Below are positions 8,656 to 16,783 of a DNA stretch of 64,000 nucleotides, piece by piece. The notes under the pieces were generated by a model. That model was not told where the DNA came from. It searched no databases and saw only the letters and a list, made by a program, of their open reading frames with translations. A program made the translations under genes and the position numbers. This stretch comes from Neoroseomonas terrae. GTDB taxonomy: Bacteria > Pseudomonadota > Alphaproteobacteria > Acetobacterales > Acetobacteraceae. The stretch lies in NCBI RefSeq assembly GCF_018129025.1, contig NZ_JAAEDI010000006.1:124001-188000 (forward strand), read 5' to 3'. Numbering within the stretch: the stretch's first letter is position 1; every line of letters begins with the position of its first letter.

Positions 8656-9845
8656 TGACCCGTCCCTTCGAAGGCATCCGCATCATCGATGCCACGCATG
8701 TCCTCGCCGGGCCCTTCGCGGCCTATCAGCTCGCGCTGCTGGGCGCCGAGGTCATCAAGGTCGAGCATCCCGCCGAGCCCGACCACAGCCGCAGCCAGGG
8801 TGGCGACGCGGCCCTGAACCGCAGCGGCATGGGCACGTATTTCCTCACCCAGGGATCGAACAAGCGGTCGCTGACGCTCGACCTGAAGCAGGAAGCGGCG
8901 CGCGAGGTCTTCCTCAAGCTGATCCCGCAGACAGATGTGCTGGTCGAGAACTACCGCCCCGGCGCCTTCGAGGCGATCGGCCTCGGCTATGAGGCACTGT
9001 CGAAGCTGAACCCGCGGCTGATCTACTGTTCGATCTCGGCCTTCGGGCAGAAGGGGCCGCGCGGCGGCATGACCGCCTATGACCACGTGATCCAGGCGAG
9101 TTCGGGCATCATGGCGGCTACGGGCACGGCCGAGGTGAACCCGATGAAGCTTGGCGCGCCGGCGATGGACTACGCGACCGGCACGATGGGCGCCTTCGCG
9201 CTGTCGGCCGCGCTGTTCCAGCGCGAGCGCACCGGCAAGGGGCAGCGCATCGACCTGTCCATGATGGATGTGGCGATGATGATGATGGCGTCCCACGTCA
9301 CCGCGCATTCGCGCAGCGGCAAGCCGCCGCGGCCGCGAGGCAACGACCATGAGTACGCGACGAGTTCCGCCTATCCGACCAGGGACGGCCTGCTGATGAT
9401 CGGCGCATCCAACATGCGCCAGCAGAAGCGACTCTGGGCGGCGCTCGGCATGCCGGAGATGGCGAAGGCACGCCCCGAGGATCGCGTGGCGAACCGCGCC
9501 GAGGAGGCCGCGGCGCTGCGTGAGATCATGCTGACCCGCACCGCCGATGAGTGGGAGGCGTATCTGCAATCGAAGCACGTCCCCGCGAGCCGCGTGCGCC
9601 GCATGGATGAGGCGCTGGCCGATCCGCAGATCGTCGCGCGCGGCCTGACGCATCGCTTCGAGGAAGGTGCCGATGGCGTCCCCGGCCCCTTCGCCGTGCC
9701 CGTCACGGCGTTCCACTTCGCCCATGGCGGGCCGAGCGTCGATGCCCCGCCGCGCGAACTCGGCGCGGACACGGATGCGATCCTTGCCGAACTCGGCTAC
9801 GACGACGCGGCGCGCGACGCGCTCCGCGCCAGCAACGCCATCTGA
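8655..9845 (+). CDS. CaiB/BaiF family III CoA-transferase (second)
   Basis: A 396-aa family III CoA-transferase, distinct from the one at 6479. FEGIRIIDATHVLAGP and AEVIKVEHP mark the N-terminal domain; Asp172 in APAMDYATG is the expected catalytic residue, followed by RTGKGQRIDLSMMD. Start and previous stop overlap by one base (TGATG). A pair of such enzymes in one operon is common where an acid is activated at one step and CoA is removed at another. Confidence 0.92.
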   Translation: MTRPFEGIRIIDATHVLAGPFAAYQLALLGAEVIKVEHPAEPDHSRSQGGDAALNRSGMGTYFLTQGSNKRSLTLDLKQEAAREVFLKLIPQTDVLVENYRPGAFEAIGLGYEALSKLNPRLIYCSISAFGQKGPRGGMTAYDHVIQASSGIMAATGTAEVNPMKLGAPAMDYATGTMGAFALSAALFQRERTGKGQRIDLSMMDVAMMMMASHVTAHSRSGKPPRPRGNDHEYATSSAYPTRDGLLMIGASNMRQQKRLWAALGMPEMAKARPEDRVANRAEEAAALREIMLTRTADEWEAYLQSKHVPASRVRRMDEALADPQIVARGLTHRFEEGADGVPGPFAVPVTAFHFAHGGPSVDAPPRELGADTDAILAELGYDDAARDALRASNAI

Positions 9846-9861
9846 CCATCGGGAGCCCGTC

Positions 9862-10233
9862 ATGGCCTTCACCTTCGACCATATCCACCTCCGCAGCCCG
9901 GACATCGAAGCCACCGCCGGCTTCTATGAGCGCGTGTTCGGCGTGACGCTGAAGCGTGGCGCGGACCGCATCGACTTCAACCTCGGCGGCCAGCCGATCT
10001 TCGTCTCGTCGATCAACGACGCCGCGACCGGCGAGGCACCCTCCGCGCCGTATCGCGGGCTGGAGCACATCGGCATCGCCGTCACCGGCATCGATGCCAT
10101 TGTCGCGGACATGAAGGCGAAGGGCGTGACCTTCACCATGGAGCCGAACACGATCCGCCCCGGCGTGCGCATCGCCTTCCTGCGCGGGCCGGAGAACATC
10201 TCGATCGAGCTGCTCGAACGGACCCCGGCCTGA
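9862..10233 (+). CDS. VOC (glyoxalase/dioxygenase) superfamily protein
   Basis: A 123-aa single vicinal-oxygen-chelate module. FDHIHLRSPD opens the first beta-alpha repeat (metal His), LEHIGIAVTG opens the second and ISIELLE near the C-terminus supplies the expected metal Glu. Members include lyases, epimerases (methylmalonyl-CoA epimerase) and dioxygenases, so the reaction is open; an epimerase acting on a CoA thioester would fit the operon. Its stop codon overlaps the CTG proposed as start of the next gene. Confidence 0.82.
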   Translation: MAFTFDHIHLRSPDIEATAGFYERVFGVTLKRGADRIDFNLGGQPIFVSSINDAATGEAPSAPYRGLEHIGIAVTGIDAIVADMKAKGVTFTMEPNTIRPGVRIAFLRGPENISIELLERTPA

Positions 10234-11441
10234 GCGCGCGGGACGGCACCCGCGCCGTCGCGGTCATCGGCGCCGGCCCGGCGGGGCTAATGGCGGCGGA
10301 GGCGGCGGCGCAGGCCGGCGCCGCCGTCACCGTCTACGACCACATGCCCTCCCCTGCCCGCAAGCTGCTGATTGCGGGGCGCGGGGGGCTCAACCTGACG
10401 CATTCGGAGCCGCTGGACCGGTTCCTCGATCGCTACGGCGCAGCGCGCGCCGTACTGGAACCGTTCATTCGCGCCTTCCCGCCGGAGGCATTGGTCGCGT
10501 GGTGCGAAGGGCTGGGGCAGCCGACCTTCGTCGGATCCTCCGGTCGCGTCTTCCCGAAGGCCATGAAGGCGTCACCACTGCTGCGCGCATGGCTCGCGCG
10601 GCTGGCGGCGCTCAGGGTGACGCTGCACCCTCGCCACCGCTGGATGGGTTTCGCGCCGGATGGGGCGCTGCGGTTCTCGACGCCGCACGGCGAGGTGCTG
10701 TCGCGGCCAAGTGCGACAATCCTCGCGCTCGGCGGGGCGTCCTGGCCGAAACTCGGATCGGATGGTGCCTGGCCGTCGCTGCTGCCGGGCTGTGCGATCG
10801 CACCGCTGCGTCCCTCGAATATGGGCTTTACCGTCGCGTGGTCCGACCATCTGCGCAGCCGCTTCGCCGGCGAACCACTCAAGCGCGTCGCACTGTCCTT
10901 CGGCGGCACGACCATCCGCGGCGAGGCCATGATCACGGCGCAGGGCATCGAGGGCGGCGCGATCTACGCGTTTTCGGCGCCATTGCGGGACGCCATCGCA
11001 GCGGATGGCGGCGCCACGCTGCGTATCGACCTGCGCCCCGACATCGCGCATGACGATCTTACGCGGCGGCTGTCCGGCAAGGCCGGTGCCGTCAGCCTCT
11101 CCAATCACCTCCGCCGCGCCGGCGGACTTCCGCCCATCGCCATCGCGCTGGTGCAGGAAGCGCTGCATGGCGGCGCGGCGCGCGATGACCTCGCGGCCCT
11201 GGTGAAGGCGCTGCCCGTCACGCTCACCGGCGTCGCGCCGATCGCCCGCGCGATCTCCTCGGCCGGCGGGCTGGCGTGGAGCGAGTTGGACGACTCGCTT
11301 ATGCTCCGCCGCCGCCCCGGCCTCTTCGCCTGCGGCGAGATGCTGGACTGGGAAGCGCCGACCGGCGGCTATCTCCTGCAAGCCTGCTTCGCCACCGGTC
11401 GCGCGGCGGGCCAAGCGGCGGCGTCTCTCGCGCGCGCTTGA
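10230..11441 (+). CDS. FAD-dependent HI0933/BaiN-like flavoprotein (TIGR03862 type)
   Basis: A roughly 403-aa flavoprotein of the HI0933/BaiN family (two-domain NAD(P)/FAD-dependent oxidoreductase fold, cellular role poorly known). The dinucleotide motif VAVIGAGPAGLMAAE sits at the N-terminus, GGLNLTHSE follows and the C-terminal ATGGYLLQACFATGRAAG closes the FAD site. The first ATG (10290) lies after the GAGPAG motif and would destroy it. No ATG, GTG or TTG is available in frame between that codon and position 10143, so CTG at 10230, overlapping the upstream TGA as CTGA, is the most reasonable start. The family assignment is firm, the start less so. Confidence 0.82.
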   Translation: MSARDGTRAVAVIGAGPAGLMAAEAAAQAGAAVTVYDHMPSPARKLLIAGRGGLNLTHSEPLDRFLDRYGAARAVLEPFIRAFPPEALVAWCEGLGQPTFVGSSGRVFPKAMKASPLLRAWLARLAALRVTLHPRHRWMGFAPDGALRFSTPHGEVLSRPSATILALGGASWPKLGSDGAWPSLLPGCAIAPLRPSNMGFTVAWSDHLRSRFAGEPLKRVALSFGGTTIRGEAMITAQGIEGGAIYAFSAPLRDAIAADGGATLRIDLRPDIAHDDLTRRLSGKAGAVSLSNHLRRAGGLPPIAIALVQEALHGGAARDDLAALVKALPVTLTGVAPIARAISSAGGLAWSELDDSLMLRRRPGLFACGEMLDWEAPTGGYLLQACFATGRAAGQAAASLARA

Positions 11442-11500
11442 TGCGGCGATCGGACGGCAGGCACCCTACCCTGCCGGCGCGCCAGACGCAGGAGCGACCC

Positions 11501-11917
11501 ATGAAGCGGACCTATCACGGAAGCTGCCACTGCAAGGCCGTGACCTTCCAGGCCGATATCGACCTCGACCAGGGCACGGCCAAGTGCAACTGCACCTTCT
11601 GCTGGAAGCAGCGCATGTGGAACGCGGGACGGCTCAAGCCCTCCGATTTCCGCCTGCTGTCCGGCGAGGACATGCTCGCCGACTACGGCAAGTCCGGCGA
11701 CTGGGGCGAAACCCATCACCGCTTCTGCAAACGCTGCGGCATCGCCACGCATGGCCATGGCCGCATCGTGCAGATGGGCGGCGAGCCCTTCATGTCCGTG
11801 CATCTCGCCGCGCTGGACGACCTGCCGGTGCCGGATCTGGTCGCGGCGCCCGTCCACTACATGGACGGGCTGCACGACAACTGGATGAATCCGCCGGCCG
11901 AGACGCGGCACCTATAG
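11501..11917 (+). CDS. GFA/CENP-V domain protein
   Basis: A 138-aa protein of the glutathione-dependent formaldehyde-activating (GFA) family. The zinc-binding Cys groups are visible: GSCHCKAV near residue 8, CNCTFCWK near 30 and FCKRCGIATHG near 75. AGGAGCG precedes the ATG. Most GFA proteins are of unknown substrate; spontaneous glutathione-formaldehyde adduct formation has been proposed for the founding member. Its end overlaps the convergent M20 gene by 6 bp. Confidence 0.85.
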   Translation: MKRTYHGSCHCKAVTFQADIDLDQGTAKCNCTFCWKQRMWNAGRLKPSDFRLLSGEDMLADYGKSGDWGETHHRFCKRCGIATHGHGRIVQMGGEPFMSVHLAALDDLPVPDLVAAPVHYMDGLHDNWMNPPAETRHL

Positions 11918-13513
11918 GCGTTCGCCCGCGCCCAACCCGTCGATCGGCGTCGGCACGCACCATTCGTCGCCGCGCGCCGTCGTCACGTATTCCGGCCATT
12001 GCAGGTCGACGGGCGGGACGAAGTCCTTCTCCAGCAGCGGCGGCACCCACTTGCCGCCGCCCACGCCGCCACCGGTCCGCTCGCGCCATTCCGCCTGCGC
12101 GGCATCCAGCAGCCCCGGCTTCGCGGCGAGGTCGAGTAAGGTCAGCGCCATCGTCTTCGCGGCGACGAACATGCCCGGGTCGATCGCCGCCGGCAGCCCT
12201 CCCAGCGCGTTGTAGGTCCACATCGGATAGTCGTAATTGGCATCCGGCACGCGCAGCCGTGGCCGTGCGGTCAGCAACCGCACCGTCGGGCAATGCCAGC
12301 AGAACTCAACATAGTCGTCCGCCGACAGGTGCATCTGCCAGTTCGGCAGGAAGTGGCGCATCCCGGCCTCGAACTCGGCCGGCGTCGTCAGCTTGGTATT
12401 CGCCCCGGCGAAGGGGTCGTCCATCGGTTCCAGGCCGAGATTTTCCTGGATCTCGCGCGCGAAGACCTGGGCTGCGGCCGGGTAGCTCGGCGGCCCGACT
12501 TCCTGGAGATTCGCCCAGGTGGCATCGGTCAGCACGGTATTCGCGAGACCCACGCGCGTCTTCGTCACCCACCGCCAATGCGCCGTGCAGGCGGTGGCCG
12601 CCGCGGCGGAGCGCGCATTGGCCATCAGCACATTGGCGATCTGCTGCGCCATCGGCAGCGACGGCGTGCGCCAGGAATACTGGATCTGCGTGAAGCGCGG
12701 CGCGAGGTTGTCCGAGGTCGCGTCGCCCCCATGCATAATGAACTCGTTCAGCGTCCAGGCGCCGGCGTGGGGGAACATCGCCTCCTTGGTGTATTTCGTC
12801 GTCGTGTACATCAGGCACATCGCGTCGGTCGCACCCGGCGCGCGGGCCGCCGCGTGGCCGACATCGCGGATCGGCAGCAGCGACTTGTCGATCCAGGTCT
12901 CCGGGCTGTCGCAGGTGAAGGTTACGATGCAGGACCAGTAGGCGCCGAACTGCGTCTCGGCCGTCACCGTGTTCTGCAGATGCGGGTGATAGACGACGGC
13001 GGCATCCAGATCGTCGTAGTATCCCTTCGCCGCATGGACGGGCTTCGACCCGCAGACCTTCTCCGCCGGCTCCCCGAACAGCACCAGCCGGCCGGGCGTG
13101 CCGGTCTTCTCCAGCGCGGCCTTGGCGGCCAGGATCGAGGTCAACGCCGCCGTGCCGAGCGAGGAATGCGGATCGGTGTGCCCCGCCGCGTAGGGGTGCA
13201 TGCCCGCGCGCGGTTCCCGTCGCGGGACCACCGCCTGGCAATTGCCGGGCACGGCATCGTATTCCGAGAAGGAGGCCAGCAGCGGCCCGCCCTTCCCCCA
13301 GCGGGCGCAGAAGGCGGTCGGCATGTCGCCGGACCCGGCCTCGACCTCGAACCCTTCGGCGCGCAGCAGCTCGACATAGGCCGCGGCGGATTTGTATTCG
13401 CGCCAGGCGGGTTCGGCGAAACCCCAGATGCGCTCGTTGAAGGCGGACATCCGCCCTTCATTGGCGGCGATCCAATCGAGCGCCGTCCGGCGCAGCGCGG
13501 CGAGGTCAGTCAT
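11912..13513 (-). CDS. M20-family amidohydrolase, AbgB-like
   Basis: A 533-aa metal-dependent amidohydrolase of the M20 family, closest in pattern to AbgB, which cleaves p-aminobenzoyl-glutamate. LASFSEYDAVPG, then AAGHTDPHSSLG (metal His pair) and LFGEPAEKVCGSKP (catalytic/metal Glu) appear in order. It is longer than typical M20 enzymes through its C-terminal third. The start MTDLAALRR follows a G-rich site and excludes an upstream open frame that lies inside the neighbouring gene. It forms a minus-strand group with an isomerase and CoA-transferase genes. The substrate, probably an N-acyl amino acid, is not determinable. Confidence 0.87.
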   Translation of the reverse strand: MTDLAALRRTALDWIAANEGRMSAFNERIWGFAEPAWREYKSAAAYVELLRAEGFEVEAGSGDMPTAFCARWGKGGPLLASFSEYDAVPGNCQAVVPRREPRAGMHPYAAGHTDPHSSLGTAALTSILAAKAALEKTGTPGRLVLFGEPAEKVCGSKPVHAAKGYYDDLDAAVVYHPHLQNTVTAETQFGAYWSCIVTFTCDSPETWIDKSLLPIRDVGHAAARAPGATDAMCLMYTTTKYTKEAMFPHAGAWTLNEFIMHGGDATSDNLAPRFTQIQYSWRTPSLPMAQQIANVLMANARSAAAATACTAHWRWVTKTRVGLANTVLTDATWANLQEVGPPSYPAAAQVFAREIQENLGLEPMDDPFAGANTKLTTPAEFEAGMRHFLPNWQMHLSADDYVEFCWHCPTVRLLTARPRLRVPDANYDYPMWTYNALGGLPAAIDPGMFVAAKTMALTLLDLAAKPGLLDAAQAEWRERTGGGVGGGKWVPPLLEKDFVPPVDLQWPEYVTTARGDEWCVPTPIDGLGAGERL

Positions 13514-13556
13514 GCGAGGCCCCCTGTTCGTGGCGGCCCGCATGATGCGACGCGAT

Positions 13557-14159
13557 TCAGCCCCGCGCCAGCCGCCGCGCCACGAAGTCGAGCCGATCCT
13601 GGCCCCAGAAGATGTCCTCCCCGATGACGTAGCACGGGGCGCCGAAGACACCGCGGTCGAGGGCGGCCTGCGTATCGGCCATGCGTCGTTCCTGCCAGCG
13701 CGGGTCGGCGGCAAGCGCCGCGACCTGCGCGGCATCGAGCCCGACATCGCCGCAAAGCGCCGCGAAGGTCGCGGGCTCGGCCGGGTCCTTCTCCTCCTCC
13801 CACAGCGCCTTCAGCACGCGATGCGCGAGCGCGATGGCCGGTGCGTCGCCGATCGTCTCCCGCACCGCGATGACGGCGGCGGCGCCGGGCAGTTCGTTGT
13901 GCGGGAAGTGCTTCGGCCTGATGGTGATGGGAATGCCCAGCGCCTCCCGCCAGCGCGCCAGTTCCTGCAACCGGTACGCCTGCCGCTGCGGGGACCGCTT
14001 CGGCAGCGGAAAGCCGCCCGAGCCGGCGAAGATCGTGCCGAAATCGACGGGGTAGATGCGCAGGGTCGCGCCATGCTGCGCGGCCAGCGCCTCGATCCGC
14101 GCGCCGCCCAGATGCGTCCAGGGCGAGTTCAGCGAAGCGTAGTAGTCGATATGGGCCAT
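13557..14159 (-). CDS. 2-hydroxychromene-2-carboxylate isomerase-like (DsbA family)
   Basis: A 200-aa kappa-class GST/DsbA-fold protein like NahD, a glutathione-dependent isomerase of naphthalene-type degradation. IDYYASLNSPWTHLGG gives the N-terminal thioredoxin-like strand with the Ser that replaces Cys in this family; the C-terminal GVFGAPCYVIGEDIFWGQDRLDFV is the standard closing motif of the family. It lies just downstream of the two CoA-transferase subunits (2-bp gap). Members are often annotated as HCCA isomerase without biochemical proof, so aromatic degradation is suggested rather than shown. Confidence 0.85.
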   Translation of the reverse strand: MAHIDYYASLNSPWTHLGGARIEALAAQHGATLRIYPVDFGTIFAGSGGFPLPKRSPQRQAYRLQELARWREALGIPITIRPKHFPHNELPGAAAVIAVRETIGDAPAIALAHRVLKALWEEEKDPAEPATFAALCGDVGLDAAQVAALAADPRWQERRMADTQAALDRGVFGAPCYVIGEDIFWGQDRLDFVARRLARG

Positions 14160-14161
14160 GG

Positions 14162-14791
14162 TCAGGCTTCCACCGGGGCTGCGGTCGCGGCGCGGATATC
14201 GTCGATCGTGACGCCCGGCGCGACGTCCAGCACCTTGAAGGCGGCGCCCGTCGGTTCGAACAGTCCGAGTTCCGTGATGACGCGGTTGACGCGCCCGCGC
14301 GCCGTCACCGGCAGCGAGCATTCCGCCAGCATCCGCGACGTCCCGTCCCGCGTGCGATGCTCCATCATCAGGAACACGTTCTTCGCGCAGGCCGCGAGGT
14401 CCATCGCCCCGCCGATCACCCCGCCCTTCGCGCCCTTCACCTTCCAATTGGCGAAGTCGCGATTGGCCGCGGCCTCATAGGTACCGAGAACCGTCACGTC
14501 GATGCGCCCGCTGCGGATCAGCGCGAAGCTGTCGGCGTGGTCCACGATGGCCGCGCCCGGGGGCAGCGTCACGAAGCGACGGCTGGCGTCGACGAGGTGG
14601 ATATCCTCATGGCCTTCGGCGGCCACGGGGCCGAAGCCGATGACGCCGTTCTCGGCGTGGAAGGTGATCTCCTTCTCGCCCATGTCGACATCGGTGATCA
14701 GCGTCGGCATGCCGACGCCAAGGTTCACGATCCAGCCGTCCTGGAACTCACGCGCCAGGCGCTCGGCCATCTGGGGGCGGGACCAGGGCAT
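14162..14791 (-). CDS. Family I CoA-transferase, subunit B
   Basis: A 209-aa beta subunit of a 3-oxoacid/3-oxoadipate-type CoA-transferase. VNLGVGMPTLI is near residue 22 and the catalytic Glu lies in FHAENGVIGFGP (about 47), where it forms the glutamyl-CoA intermediate. The start overlaps the stop of subunit A by ATGA, so the two subunits are made together. It probably transfers CoA from succinyl-CoA to a 3-oxo acid. Confidence 0.92.
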   Translation of the reverse strand: MPWSRPQMAERLAREFQDGWIVNLGVGMPTLITDVDMGEKEITFHAENGVIGFGPVAAEGHEDIHLVDASRRFVTLPPGAAIVDHADSFALIRSGRIDVTVLGTYEAAANRDFANWKVKGAKGGVIGGAMDLAACAKNVFLMMEHRTRDGTSRMLAECSLPVTARGRVNRVITELGLFEPTGAAFKVLDVAPGVTIDDIRAATAAPVEA

Positions 14792-15525
14792 CAGCGGGTC
14801 TCCTTCAGCGTCGGCCAGATCGCGTCGGGCGCGGGCGGAATGTGGACAAGGCGTTGGACCAGGATGCCGGGCGTGTGCACCTCGTCCGGATCGATCGCGC
14901 CGGCGGGCAGGATCGGTTCCTCGACCTCGACGATCACCAGCTTCGAGGCCATGGCCATGATCGGCCCGAAATTGCGCTGGGCCCGGCGGAAGCGAAGGTT
15001 GCCCGCCTCATCCGCCTGGTAGCAGCGCAGCAGCGCGACATCGCAGGGCAGCGCGTATTCCAGCAGGTACTCGCGACCGTTGATGACCCGCGTCTCCCGT
15101 CCCTCGGCGAGCTGCGTGCCGACGCCGGCTGGCGTGTAGAAGGCCGGCACGCCGGCACCCGCGGCGCGCAGGCGTTCGGCGAGCGTGCCCTGCGGCACCG
15201 TCTCGGCATCCACTTCCCCGCGCTCGTAATACGGCGTGAAGGGCAGCACGTCGGATGCGCGCGGCGCGGCGGTGAAGGAACAGATCACCTTCGCGACCTG
15301 CCCGTTCTCCACCAGCATGCCGATATCGGGGTTGCGTGGCTTGCGCGGGCCGCCCGTGGTGTTGCCGACGCAGACCAGCCGCTTCGCCCCCTGCCGCAGC
15401 AGCGCGGCCGTCAGGTTGAAGGGTGAGCCCGGCAGGGCGAAGCCGCCGAATGCGATGGTCGACCCATCCGCGATGCCGGCGACGGCCTCGTCGAAACTGG
15501 CCACGACCTTGCTGCGTTTGCCCAT
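14791..15525 (-). CDS. Family I CoA-transferase, subunit A
   Basis: A 244-aa alpha subunit of the same CoA-transferase. It shows DGSTIAFGGFALPGSPFNL, the glycine-rich CoA-binding entry, then NTTGGPRKPRNPDIGML and RRAQRNFGPIMAMASK. GGGGAC precedes the ATG. It is the first gene of the minus-strand set 15525 to 11912 and diverges from the small gene at 15699; the 173-bp gap presumably holds both promoters, but I could not fix a convincing -35/-10 pair. Confidence 0.9.
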   Translation of the reverse strand: MGKRSKVVASFDEAVAGIADGSTIAFGGFALPGSPFNLTAALLRQGAKRLVCVGNTTGGPRKPRNPDIGMLVENGQVAKVICSFTAAPRASDVLPFTPYYERGEVDAETVPQGTLAERLRAAGAGVPAFYTPAGVGTQLAEGRETRVINGREYLLEYALPCDVALLRCYQADEAGNLRFRRAQRNFGPIMAMASKLVIVEVEEPILPAGAIDPDEVHTPGILVQRLVHIPPAPDAIWPTLKETR

Positions 15526-15698
15526 GGACACGTCCCCTAACCGTTTGCGGCCATGGTCCGGCGGGAGGGCGGCGCTGTCCAGAGGGGGTGGCCAATGCTG
15601 GCCATCCGCCGTCAACCTCTGGTAAATGTTTTCCTGCCAGAATGGCCAGGGGGCGCGCGACGGTGGCGCCCATCACCCCATCGCGGGAGTGGCTGTTC

Positions 15699-16088
15699 AT
15701 GGCTGGCGGCGGTGTTGAGGCGCCCTTGATGCGCCTCAGCGGCATCGGTGGACGGATCAGCGTCTATGAGGACCGGGTGGTCCTGCAGCGGCGCGGCATC
15801 TTCTTCACGCTGGTGAACCTCGCCTTCCACCTGGAACGCGAAATGGAAAGCGAGATCGTTCTGCGGAACCTCACCGCGGTGCATTTCGTGCGTTCCCTGC
15901 TCTTCGTGCAGTTCCTGCGCTTCAGCTACGCGGGATGTCCGGAGCCGAGCGGCCACTACCTCCGCGATGCCTTTGCCGAGAATGCGTACATGCTTTCCCT
16001 GTTCGACAACCGGCGCCTCGTGAAGGTGCTGCACTGCGTGTCCGAGGCCGCCTTGCGACGTGGCGCCGCGCTGGGGCGCGCGGCATGA
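15699..16088 (+). CDS. Small PH-like domain protein
   Basis: A 129-aa protein of unknown function. GGRISVYEDRVVLQRRG, then IVLRNLTAVHFVRS and FLRFSYAG, follow the strand pattern of bacterial PH-like (bPH/DUF4429-type) domains, which often sit at membranes. No signal or membrane segment is clear. The ATG at 15699 follows GGGAG with 9-nt spacing; further in-frame ATGs exist at 15642 and 15729. It is coupled by ATGA to mlaA, hinting at an envelope or lipid-related role. The domain assignment is by pattern only. Confidence 0.6.
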   Translation: MAGGGVEAPLMRLSGIGGRISVYEDRVVLQRRGIFFTLVNLAFHLEREMESEIVLRNLTAVHFVRSLLFVQFLRFSYAGCPEPSGHYLRDAFAENAYMLSLFDNRRLVKVLHCVSEAALRRGAALGRAA

Positions 16089-16783
16089 GGGCGCTCCGTC
16101 GCGCGCTCCTCCTGCTCCTCCTCACCACCCCCCTCCCCGCCCTGGCCGATGAAGCGTCCTCCTGGCGGGAACGCTTCAACCGGACGATGTTCGCGCTGAA
16201 CCACGACATCGAGGCTGCGGCACAGGTGGCGATCGATGCCGTGCCGGAGGTGCTGCACCTGCCGGAACCGGTGCAGGCCGGACTGCTCAACATGCTGAAC
16301 ACCACGGTGAATGAGCCGATCAGCGCGCTCGGCCACGCCATCACCGGCCGCTATGACCTCGCGGGGCGGCAGATGCGCCGCGTGGGAATCAACCTGGTCG
16401 CCGGCTATGGCGGCTATGTCGACCGCGCCACGGATTACGGCGTGCTCGTGCCGATGATCGATCTCGGCACGGCGCTCTGCGTGCGGGGTGTGGAGGCCGG
16501 GCCGTTCTTCGTGTTGCCGGTGATCGGGCCGCGCACGACGCGGGACGGGCTGGCCGACCTCGGCGCCGCGAACATCGCGATCTACGCAATGGCCGTGCCA
16601 TTCGTCGGCGCGGTCCCCTCGGTGACGATGTTCATCGTCATCGAAGCGATAAGCGAGGTCGCGGCGCTTGCCATGGCGCGCAACTTCGACCCCGTCCAGC
16701 CGACAGGGACGGAGTACGAGGCGGTGCGCGATGCCTATCTCGACCACCGCACGCGGCTGTGCGAGGCGGCGCGCGGCGGCTAG
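16085..16783 (+). CDS. mlaA: MlaA/VacJ-family outer-membrane phospholipid protein
   Basis: A 232-aa MlaA-family protein, the outer-membrane part of the Mla pathway that returns mislocalised phospholipids to the inner membrane. A signal peptide (RALLLLLLTTPLPALA) is followed by ERFNRTMFALNHDIE, NTTVNEPISALGHAITG and VLPVIGPRTTRDGL, all family landmarks. The usual lipobox Cys is absent: the leader ends ALADEA, so it may be a soluble periplasmic or non-lipidated form. Mla inner-membrane genes are not nearby. It converges on the carbonic-anhydrase-like gene with a 4-bp overlap. Confidence 0.88.
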   Translation: MRALRRALLLLLLTTPLPALADEASSWRERFNRTMFALNHDIEAAAQVAIDAVPEVLHLPEPVQAGLLNMLNTTVNEPISALGHAITGRYDLAGRQMRRVGINLVAGYGGYVDRATDYGVLVPMIDLGTALCVRGVEAGPFFVLPVIGPRTTRDGLADLGAANIAIYAMAVPFVGAVPSVTMFIVIEAISEVAALAMARNFDPVQPTGTEYEAVRDAYLDHRTRLCEAARGG

